Of a stretch of DNA of 5,547 nt, positions 1 through 5,547 are shown piece after piece. How positions within the stretch are numbered: position 1 is the stretch's first letter; every line of letters begins with the position of its first letter. Location of the stretch: assembly GCA_964483775.1 (NCBI GenBank), contig CAZADA010000151.1:1-5547 (forward strand), in the 5' to 3' direction. The stretch comes from CAZADA01 sp964483775 (lineage in GTDB: Bacteria > Pseudomonadota > Alphaproteobacteria > Caulobacterales > Maricaulaceae). The translations under genes were made by a program, and so were the position numbers. The notes beneath the pieces are model-generated. The model saw only the letters and a list, made by a program, of their open reading frames with translations. It had not been told where the DNA came from and searched no databases.

Positions 1-561
1 GCGGTGGGCGTCGATCCGGCTCTTGTGAATTACCATTTTGGCGGCAAGGGCGAATTGCTGGCCAAGGCGCTGTTGTCGCGCGCGCACGAGTTTATGGTTG
101 AGCGTGAGGCTGCGTTGGAGGCCTGCATTCGGGCCGCCGATGGTCGGCCCAGTTTCCGCGATATCATTGTGGCCTATACCAGGCCTTATCTTGTGAACTC
201 CCAATCGAAGGTGACGGGCTGGAAGCACTGGTTTAAGCTTTTGGCCAAGGTGAACACATCGCCGGAATGGGCGCCTTCTGTTTTTCGTGACTATTTCGAT
301 CCTTTTGTAAGGAAGTTTATTGAAGCGTTGAAGCTTGCTGCGCCGGGTGCGCAAGAAGAAAAATACTATTGGTGTTATCAATACTTTTCGGGCGCTTTGG
401 TGCTCATTTTTGCTGAAACAGGCCGTCTTGACGACCTTTCGAACGGCTTGTGCCGCTCGGGTGATCTTGCTGGCGGGTATGATTTGTTTGTTCCGTTTTT
501 TGTCAGTGGCTTTGAAGCCATTCTTGGGCCGGGTGGACCGCCTGCGCCTGAACCAGTGTGA
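1..561 (+). CDS. TetR/AcrR-family transcriptional regulator, 5' end cut off by the window
   Basis: The reading frame is open from base 1 to the TGA at 559-561 (186 codons visible). It starts inside the DNA-binding domain: residues VDPALVNYHFGGKGELL match the turn, recognition helix and following YHFxxKxxLL signature of TetR proteins. TetR proteins usually have about 190-220 residues, so roughly 30-40 N-terminal residues (helix 1 and part of helix 2) lie outside the window. The GTG at position 4 is an internal Val codon, not the start. The rest is the helical ligand-binding and dimerisation domain, rich in aromatic residues (WKHWF, YYWCYQYF, FVPFF), which suggests a hydrophobic effector pocket. 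I cannot assign a specific C-terminal subfamily. The gene lies 35 bases upstream of the TonB receptor in the same direction, so it may be co-transcribed with it and control the locus (inference). Its Phe codons are 12 TTT to 2 TTC, unlike the TTC-rich receptor gene. The family call is secure; target and ligand are unknown. Confidence 0.9.
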   Translation, partial: AVGVDPALVNYHFGGKGELLAKALLSRAHEFMVEREAALEACIRAADGRPSFRDIIVAYTRPYLVNSQSKVTGWKHWFKLLAKVNTSPEWAPSVFRDYFDPFVRKFIEALKLAAPGAQEEKYYWCYQYFSGALVLIFAETGRLDDLSNGLCRSGDLAGGYDLFVPFFVSGFEAILGPGGPPAPEPV

Positions 562-581
562 GCGTATCGTCAAAACCTTGA

Positions 582-588
582 GGGGAGG
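582..588 (+). promoter_or_regulatory. Shine-Dalgarno sequence of the TonB receptor gene
   Basis: GGGGAGG lies 8 bases before the ATG at 597, within the 35-base gap after the regulator stop codon. It supports this ATG as the true start. The gap leaves no room for a complete promoter, so any promoter private to the receptor would have to lie inside the regulator gene. Confidence 0.75.
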
Positions 589-596
589 ACACGAGA

Positions 597-2951
597 ATGA
601 CGACTTTGACCCATCTGAAACGTACTCATTTCCTAGCCGGCGCAGCGCGCACGGCCTTGCTTGCCGGCGCATTGGCCTCGCCTTTGTTTGTGGCCCCAGC
701 GTTTGGCCAGGACGCACCGAGCGAGAATTCGCTGGATGAGCGCCGCGATGTTGTGACGGTGACGGCGCGGCGGCGTGAGGAGACGTTGCAGGACACGCCG
801 GTGGCGTTGACGGCGGCTTCAGCCCAACGCCTGGAAGAGATTGGCGCGCTGGACATCACCTCGCTCCAGCGCATCACGCCGAACGCGACCATCGAAACCG
901 CACGGGGCACGAACTCGACGCTGATCGCGTTCATCCGTGGTGTGGGTCAACAAGATCCGTTGTGGGGTTTCGAGCCAGGCGTCGGCCTTTACGTCGATGA
1001 TGTGTACATCTCGCGTCCCCAAGGCGCCTTGCTCGACATTTTCGATATTGAGCGGATTGAGGTGCTGCGTGGTCCGCAGGGTACGCTGTATGGCCGCAAC
1101 ACCATTGGCGGTGCGATCAAATACGTCACGCGGCGGCTCGACACCGATGCGCCGACGCTGACGGCGCGGCTCAATGTGGGCACGTACAACCAGCTCGATC
1201 AGATCGTGAGCGGGTCGATCCCGCTGAGCGACACCTTCGCCATTGGCGCCGCGATCGCCAATTACCAGCGCGACGGTTTTGGTGAGAACGTGTTTAGCGG
1301 CGCGGATCACTACGATAAGGACGTGCTGGCGGCCCGCATCTCGGCCGAGTGGACGCCGACCGATTCTCTGTTTTTCCGTTTGGCCGCCGATCGCACAGAA
1401 GACGATTCCAACGCCAAACACGGCTTCCGGCGCATTCCCGGCGCTGATGGCGAACCTGTGCTTGATGATGTGTTCGACACCGCTGGCGGCGCCGGCGACG
1501 AGAACAGCGTTGAGACCCAGGGCGTGTCCTTCACGGCCGAATGGGCGATCAATGATGCGTTCACGTTGAAGTCGATCTCGGCTTATCGCGATGGCGAGTC
1601 GGTGACGCCGATCGATTTCGACGCTCTACCCGAGCCTGATTTCGACGTGCCGGCGCGGTATTTTGATGAGCAATTCACCCAAGAGCTGCAGCTGATCTTC
1701 GAGCATGGCAATCTGAGCGGTGTCGCCGGCCTGTACTATCTGAACTCCAATGCGAGTGGTGAGTTCGACGCGATCTTCCAAGAGGTTGCGCCAGGGTTCA
1801 CCGCGGCGCTCACCGCATACACCGCCGGTGATGTCGATCAGGAAAGCTACGCCGCCTACGCCGATGTGTCGTATCGCTTCAATCCACAATGGAGCGTTTC
1901 GCTGGGCGCGCGCTACACTGAGGACACAACCACCGCCGACGTTCGCAATGAGCTGTGGTTCGGCCTTGGTACGGCTTCGTTTGACCCGAGCAACACAACG
2001 TCGACCTTGGCCAGTGTGCGGACCGATCTGGTTGACCTGGAGCGCACCGACGATTCGTTCGACCCGCGCGTCTCGATCAGCTACGAGCCCAACGATGATC
2101 TGAGCTTTTACGCCAGCTATACAGAGGGCTTTAAGTCGGGTGGTTTCGATCCGCGTGGTCGTAGCGATCTTGACCCCACGGGTCGCGTGCAGTTCGGTTT
2201 CGGCCCGGAGACGGTGAATTCGTACGAGCTTGGCGCAAAGGGCAACTTTTTCAATGGCGCCCTGACGGCCAACTCGGCGATTTTCTTCGCTGACTACGAA
2301 GATCAGCAGATCACGCTCCAGCAGGGCGCGGACTCCGACGATGACGGCATCAACGACACGTTCCAGTCGATCGTTCTCAACGCGGGTAAGTCTGAGTATT
2401 TCGGCGTTGAAACTGAAGCGACCTGGTTCATCTCCGACTCGCTGAGTGCGGATTTCAACTTGGGTTGGATTGATGCGGAAATCGTCGAGGTTGTCGCCCC
2501 TGACTTTGTGACGGGTGAGTTGGTCGATCAGTCGGACAACTTCGTGGTGCAGAACACACCGGAATGGACGGCCGCGTTGGGCCTGACGTACTCCACGGCT
2601 TTGCCGTCGAATCTGGGTGATCTGACGCTCAACGGCCGCGTGTCTTATCGGGATGAATATAACATTTTCAACATTGAAAACAGCGGCTTCGCACCTGGCG
2701 ACTTTGCTGAGTTCCCCGAAGGCGGCCCGGCGCTTGATCCCGACGCCAACACCTTGTTGGACGCAACAGCGATCTGGGACTTCAATGATAACTGGCGGTT
2801 CTCGCTGGCAGGGCGCAACCTCACCGATGAAGAGGTGGAGATCGCTTTGTACAACTTCTTGACTCCAAGCCGTCTGGGCACGGACTCGGCGTACAGTTCC
2901 TTCTACGCCCCGCCGCGCACCGTTACGGCGAGCATCCAGTTTACCTACTAG
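597..2951 (+). CDS. TonB-dependent outer-membrane receptor
   Basis: This 784-residue protein is a complete TonB-dependent receptor, which imports a scarce ligand through a 22-strand outer-membrane barrel using energy passed by TonB-ExbB-ExbD. Residues 1-37 form a signal peptide: basic start, Ala/Leu-rich core, and AFG before Gln38 as a likely cleavage site. A TonB box-like stretch, DVVTVTARR, follows at 51-59. The plug domain covers about 62-180, with the characteristic FIRGVG (112-117), VGLYVDDVY (129-137) and IEVLRGPQGTLYGRNTIGG (154-172) motifs. The barrel runs from about 185 to the end, with YTEGFKSGG near 508-516 and the late GRNLTDE at 739-745. The protein ends in an aromatic-rich strand (IQFTY), as barrel assembly requires. 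I see no Cys residue. The length is normal and no frameshift is visible. There is no N-terminal signalling (FecA-type) extension, so it should not signal to an anti-sigma factor. The ligand cannot be deduced: this iron-receptor-like style in Alphaproteobacteria also serves non-iron substrates. Confidence 0.96.
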   Translation: MTTLTHLKRTHFLAGAARTALLAGALASPLFVAPAFGQDAPSENSLDERRDVVTVTARRREETLQDTPVALTAASAQRLEEIGALDITSLQRITPNATIETARGTNSTLIAFIRGVGQQDPLWGFEPGVGLYVDDVYISRPQGALLDIFDIERIEVLRGPQGTLYGRNTIGGAIKYVTRRLDTDAPTLTARLNVGTYNQLDQIVSGSIPLSDTFAIGAAIANYQRDGFGENVFSGADHYDKDVLAARISAEWTPTDSLFFRLAADRTEDDSNAKHGFRRIPGADGEPVLDDVFDTAGGAGDENSVETQGVSFTAEWAINDAFTLKSISAYRDGESVTPIDFDALPEPDFDVPARYFDEQFTQELQLIFEHGNLSGVAGLYYLNSNASGEFDAIFQEVAPGFTAALTAYTAGDVDQESYAAYADVSYRFNPQWSVSLGARYTEDTTTADVRNELWFGLGTASFDPSNTTSTLASVRTDLVDLERTDDSFDPRVSISYEPNDDLSFYASYTEGFKSGGFDPRGRSDLDPTGRVQFGFGPETVNSYELGAKGNFFNGALTANSAIFFADYEDQQITLQQGADSDDDGINDTFQSIVLNAGKSEYFGVETEATWFISDSLSADFNLGWIDAEIVEVVAPDFVTGELVDQSDNFVVQNTPEWTAALGLTYSTALPSNLGDLTLNGRVSYRDEYNIFNIENSGFAPGDFAEFPEGGPALDPDANTLLDATAIWDFNDNWRFSLAGRNLTDEEVEIALYNFLTPSRLGTDSAYSSFYAPPRTVTASIQFTY

Positions 2952-2964
2952 GTGCGAATGGCAG

Positions 2965-3017
2965 GCGGTCGAGCGTTTTCTCCGTGCGGGGAGGAGGCTC
3001 GGCCGCTATGCTGTTTT
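2965..3017 (+). terminator. Candidate intrinsic terminator after the TonB receptor gene
   Basis: The arms GCGGTCGAGC (2965-2974) and GCTCGGCCGC (2997-3006) pair over 10 positions, with a single T-G wobble at 2969/3002. Inside the 22-base loop, CTCC (2980-2983) can pair with GGAG (2993-2996) and extend the stem across a bulge. A short run of four T (3014-3017) follows, 7 bases after the stem. The stem begins 13 bases after the receptor stop codon, the expected place for a terminator. The loop is large and the T-run short and displaced, so the structure may be a weak terminator, an attenuating or processing hairpin, or an mRNA 3' stabiliser. It divides the locus into regulator-receptor and hydrolase-transporter parts. 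Confidence 0.45.
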
Positions 3018-3062
3018 GAAAGGCGCTGCCAAAGCGCGGGCGACGATGCACGACATCGCTGC

Positions 3063-3070
3063 GGGAGGGG
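3063..3070 (+). promoter_or_regulatory. Shine-Dalgarno sequence of the hydrolase gene
   Basis: GGGAGGGG ends 6 bases before the ATG at 3077. It fixes the start so that the hydrophobic N-terminal segment belongs to the protein, which matters for where the hydrolase is placed in the cell. Confidence 0.75.
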
Positions 3071-3076
3071 ACCGAA

Positions 3077-4051
3077 ATGCTGCGCATCTTGTTGTTTATA
3101 TTGGCTTTCGCTGTTCTGGCGATCGCGGCCTTGGCCGGATTGACCTATGTGACGGGGCGGAGCCTCCCGGCCGCAGAGCTAGAGGCCGCCTACCTCAACG
3201 CGGACACCGATCGGTTTGTCGATGTTGCGGGGGCCCGGGTGCGGGTGCGCGAAGAGGGGCCGCAGAATGCTGCTGAGACCATTGTGTTGCTGCACGGGTT
3301 TACGTCGAGCTTGGAGAGTTTTGACGCGTGGGCGGCGGACCTGTCACAAGACTATCGCGTGGTGCGGTACGATTTGCTCGGTCATGGCCTGACCGGTCCG
3401 GACCCGAGCGACGATCCCCGCTACGCCATTCCTGAGCGAGTCGCCTTTCTGGGAGAGGTGCTGGACGCATTGAACATCGACCGCGCTGTGCTGGCGGGCA
3501 ATTCGCTTGGCGGGGCCATCGCCTGGCGCTATGCGGCGGATCATCCTGAGCGGGTGGATGGGCTGGTGTTGATCTCAGCGGCGGCGTTCGCCTTGGGCGA
3601 GGTCGGCGATGAACCAGGAACGTTGGCGTTTCACGAAGCCTTGGCGTTTCGCTATCCCACGCCGTTTGTGGCCTCCACGTTCGCCAAGGCCGTTTACGCC
3701 GACGTCGACGCATTGCCAGAGGGGCGGATTGAGGTGATGCGCGACATGATGCGCCGCGAGGGCAATGGCGAGGCGTTCCTTGCTCACATCGACGAGTTCA
3801 CGCTGCCGGATCCCACGGCTGATCTGCAGCGCGTTTCCGATCGCGCTTTGGTGTTATGGGGGGAGGGCGACGCGTTTATGGCGGTCGCTGAACACGGCGA
3901 GCGGATGGTCGAGACCCTCTCCGACGCCTGCCTTGAGGTGGTCGAAGGGGCCGCGCACGTCGCTCACGAAGACAAGCCCGAGGAGACCCTTGCGGTGGTG
4001 CGCGCGTTTCTTGAGGGTGGTTGCTCCGCCGTTGGCGGGGGACAGGGCTAA
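3077..4051 (+). CDS. Membrane-anchored alpha/beta-hydrolase-fold enzyme
   Basis: This 324-residue protein has an alpha/beta hydrolase core with all expected catalytic parts: oxyanion-hole motif HGF at 73-75, DLLGHG at 99-104, nucleophile elbow GNSLGG at 141-146 (Ser143), acid Asp265 in WGEGD, and catalytic His294 in GAAH. The region from about 171 to 240 between strand 6 and the acid should be the lid (cap) over the active site. Residues 4-26 form an uninterrupted hydrophobic helix after one Arg, with no clear signal-peptidase site or lipobox Cys, so it reads as an uncleaved anchor. The positive N-terminus and acidic region after the helix predict an inside N-terminus and a periplasmic catalytic domain (inference). 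The GNSxGG elbow is shared by esterases, lactonases and the MhpC/BphD carbon-carbon hydrolases; the latter are cytoplasmic, so an esterase- or lactonase-like role is more likely. The stop codon overlaps the transporter start, showing close coupling. The fold is certain; the substrate is not known. Confidence 0.92.
   Translation: MLRILLFILAFAVLAIAALAGLTYVTGRSLPAAELEAAYLNADTDRFVDVAGARVRVREEGPQNAAETIVLLHGFTSSLESFDAWAADLSQDYRVVRYDLLGHGLTGPDPSDDPRYAIPERVAFLGEVLDALNIDRAVLAGNSLGGAIAWRYAADHPERVDGLVLISAAAFALGEVGDEPGTLAFHEALAFRYPTPFVASTFAKAVYADVDALPEGRIEVMRDMMRREGNGEAFLAHIDEFTLPDPTADLQRVSDRALVLWGEGDAFMAVAEHGERMVETLSDACLEVVEGAAHVAHEDKPEETLAVVRAFLEGGCSAVGGGQG
4037..4042 (+). promoter_or_regulatory. Shine-Dalgarno-like sequence that decides the transporter start
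   Basis: GGGGGA lies 8 bases before the ATG at 4051, within the last codons of the hydrolase. The frame also opens with a TTG at 4021, but ATG 4051 has better spacing and gives the classic TAATG stop/start overlap. It is therefore preferred, and the ten extra Arg-rich residues of the longer version are discarded. Confidence 0.6.
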
Positions 4052-5412
4052 TGGCCGATCCCACCCATCCTGCTCCGGCCGGCGCCGCCGTTCCAGCGCC
4101 AGCTTCGCCGGGTTATCGCGGCTATGTGCTGTTCATCCTGGTGGTCGTTTACACGTTCAATTTCCTGGACCGCCAGATTATCGGCATCCTTGCGCCGTTC
4201 ATTCAAGAAGAGCTTGGACTCACCGATACGGAACTGGGATTGATGGGTGGTATCGCGTTTGCGGTGCTGTACTCGACGCTCGGCGTACCGATCGCTTGGC
4301 TGGCTGATCGTTTCAGTCGGGTTTGGATCATGGGAACGGCGCTGACGGTTTGGAGCGGCATGACGGCCCTGTGCGGGTTGGCGGGCAATTTCTGGCAGCT
4401 CTTTCTTGCACGGGTTGGCGTGGGCGTGGGCGAAGCGGGTGGGGTTGCGCCAGCGTATTCGCTGGTCTCGGACTATTTTCCGCCCAAGGAACGTTCAAGG
4501 GCCTTGGCCATTTACTCGTTGGGCATTCCCATCGGATCGGCCGTGGGGATCATCTTTGGCGGCATCATCGCTGATTTGATCAACTGGCGCACCGCTTTCA
4601 TCATCGTTGGCTTGGCCGGTGTGGCGTTAGCGCCCGTGTTTGTTTGGACCGTGCGCGAGCCGCGACGGGGACAGTTTGACGCCGGCTTCAAGCCTGGCAA
4701 AGCCGCTTCGCTTGGCGAGGTGTTTTCGGTTGTCGCCAAAAAGCGGACCTTCTGGTTTTTGGCGATCGGGGCGGCGTGCTCGTCCATGATGGGCTACGGG
4801 CTCTTCTTCTGGATCCCATCGTTTATCATCCGGAGCTATCCGGCTGAGCTGGTGGCGTTTTTTGCGTGGGCGCCGACCTGGCTCGTGCCTGAGGGCTCGA
4901 GCGTGCGCCTGTTGGCGAGCTATTACTACGGCGCGATTGTGTTTGTTGGCGGTGTCGCCGGCATCGTGCTCGGCGGCTTTTTGGGCGATGCGCTGGGATC
5001 AATGCGCAAGGCGAACTATCCGCGTATCCCTGCGGCGGCGTTTGTGTTCACGGCGCCATTGTTTGTGGCCGGCGTGCTGTCGCCCAATTTGGTCGCGACC
5101 TTTTTCATCTTGCTGATCCCCACGGCCCTTGGCTTGTTGTGGCTTGGTCCGATTGTGACCGCCGTTCAGCATTTGGCCGCGGCGCACATGCGCTCGACCA
5201 CGTCGGCGCTGTTTTTGCTGATCAACAATCTGCTCGGCATTGGCGGGGGCATTTACGCCTTGGGCGCGCTTTCGGACTGGTTCGCCGCCAATCTTGGGGC
5301 GGGGTCTGACTCGCTGCGTTATTCGATCCTGGTTGGTTCGGTTTTGTACTTGGTGGCGGCCGGCTTTTTGTTCCTCGCCTCAAGGACGATGGAGCGCGAT
5401 TGGGTCGATTAA
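4051..5412 (+). CDS. Spinster-like MFS transporter
   Basis: This 453-residue inner-membrane carrier belongs to the Major Facilitator Superfamily and resembles bacterial spinster-like proteins. About twelve hydrophobic helices are visible, near residues 24-46, 62-85, 91-111, 114-138, 150-174, 179-201, 233-258, 290-316, 326-344, 346-372, 382-405 and 424-446. Family marks include NFLDRQIIG in helix 1 (Asp40-Arg41), the motif A equivalent WLADRFSR between helices 2 and 3 (83-90), and ARVGVGVGEAG in helix 4 (Arg121, Glu128) followed by SDYFPPKERSRA (140-151). From family knowledge, these charged residues of helices 1 and 4 are those implicated in proton coupling. GGFLGD at 308-313 is the weaker second-half repeat of motif A. 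Two oddities are a Pro/Ala-rich tail at 1-20 and a long segment of about 30 residues between helices 7 and 8. The gene overlaps the hydrolase stop by one base, so the two are surely co-transcribed. Spinster-like carriers move lipids, sugars or small organic acids; substrate and direction here are unknown. Confidence 0.93.
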   Translation: MADPTHPAPAGAAVPAPASPGYRGYVLFILVVVYTFNFLDRQIIGILAPFIQEELGLTDTELGLMGGIAFAVLYSTLGVPIAWLADRFSRVWIMGTALTVWSGMTALCGLAGNFWQLFLARVGVGVGEAGGVAPAYSLVSDYFPPKERSRALAIYSLGIPIGSAVGIIFGGIIADLINWRTAFIIVGLAGVALAPVFVWTVREPRRGQFDAGFKPGKAASLGEVFSVVAKKRTFWFLAIGAACSSMMGYGLFFWIPSFIIRSYPAELVAFFAWAPTWLVPEGSSVRLLASYYYGAIVFVGGVAGIVLGGFLGDALGSMRKANYPRIPAAAFVFTAPLFVAGVLSPNLVATFFILLIPTALGLLWLGPIVTAVQHLAAAHMRSTTSALFLLINNLLGIGGGIYALGALSDWFAANLGAGSDSLRYSILVGSVLYLVAAGFLFLASRTMERDWVD

Positions 5413-5420
5413 GCGGCCTA

Positions 5421-5450
5421 GTTGGGCTCTGGCGCGCGCCGGCGGCCAAC
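5421..5450 (+). terminator. G+C-rich imperfect hairpin after the transporter gene, possible terminator
   Basis: Nine bases after the transporter stop, GTTGG (5421-5425) pairs with CCAAC (5446-5450). Inside it, CTGGC (5429-5433) pairs with GCCGG (5438-5442) around a GCGC loop, with one T-G pair and a three-by-three internal loop between the two helices. The centre is the self-complementary GGCGCGCGCC (5431-5440). The only T-run nearby is GGGTTT ending at 5464, so it is not a textbook intrinsic terminator; placement after the last gene of the pair is the main support. The remaining bases to 5547 hold no recognisable gene, only a 13-codon open frame at 5470 and a 10-base palindrome at 5530-5539. 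Confidence 0.35.
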
Positions 5451-5547
5451 CAACCGACGGGTTTCCAGCATGAGCGGATCGAAACACGAACCGCGCCTCG
5501 AGCCCTTGTGACACATGGCGTCATGATCGCGACGCGTCGATTTCACA

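Noticed and set aside
819..1421. 200-codon open frame on the minus strand inside the TonB receptor gene
   Set aside because: It lies wholly antisense to the well-supported receptor gene, and its Arg-rich translation matches no family I know. Long antisense frames are common in G+C-rich genes.
3016..3044. TTGAAA at 3016-3021 as a -35 box for the hydrolase gene
   Set aside because: At the expected spacing the sequence is G+C-rich (GGCGAC) with no -10-like element.
4021..4050. Longer version of the transporter starting at TTG 4021
   Set aside because: The TTG start would add ten Arg-rich residues and overlap the hydrolase further; ATG 4051 has better Shine-Dalgarno spacing and the usual TAATG junction.
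3765..4307. 180-codon open frame on the plus strand spanning the hydrolase-transporter junction
   Set aside because: It overlaps two strongly supported genes in another frame, and its translation is low-complexity with many Arg, Ser and Trp residues.
5470..5511. Small ATG frame of 13 codons after the transporter
   Set aside because: It is too short, has no convincing Shine-Dalgarno sequence and shows no recognisable peptide.
5222..5524. 100-codon minus-strand open frame reaching into the 3' non-coding tail
   Set aside because: Most of it is antisense to the end of the transporter gene, and its Pro/Arg/Ser-rich translation has no recognisable domain.
5505..5547. TGTGA and TCACA near the window end as a possible CRP-type site
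   Set aside because: The half-sites are more than 25 bases apart instead of the required 6, so they do not form one site.

Overview
The window is a compact, single-strand stretch (every supported gene is on +) from a G+C-rich Gram-negative bacterium. It carries a TonB-dependent outer-membrane receptor next to a TetR-type regulator and a spinster-like MFS carrier. That combination is typical of Alphaproteobacteria that rely on TonB receptors, such as Caulobacterales/Hyphomonadales and sphingomonads. I infer this from gene content and protein style only; no marker gene fixes the taxon.

Layout. Positions 1-561 hold the 3' part of a TetR/AcrR-family regulator whose first helices lie upstream of the window. 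After a 35-base gap comes a complete 784-residue TonB-dependent receptor (597-2951) with signal peptide, TonB box, plug and barrel. The 125-base gap 2952-3076 contains a strong G+C-rich inverted repeat, a candidate terminator, followed by two small hairpins and a good Shine-Dalgarno sequence. Next is a membrane-anchored alpha/beta hydrolase (3077-4051), whose stop codon overlaps by one base the start of a 12-helix spinster-like MFS transporter (4051-5412). The final 135 bases (5413-5547) hold a G+C-rich imperfect hairpin just after the last stop and no recognisable gene.

How the parts may work together (inference). The receptor would take a scarce ligand across the outer membrane using TonB energy. 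The hydrolase, predicted to sit on the periplasmic face of the inner membrane, could cleave an ester, lactone or similar bond in it. The MFS carrier could then move the product or the intact compound across the inner membrane, with the TetR protein sensing a related ligand. The substrate cannot be read from the sequence. The window looks like an ordinary accessory uptake/catabolic locus built from known families. I see no mobile element, CRISPR array, RNA gene or clearly new system. The points most worth checking are the predicted periplasmic side of the hydrolase, the hairpin dividing the locus, a calcium-loop-like motif in the receptor and an enlarged loop in the transporter.
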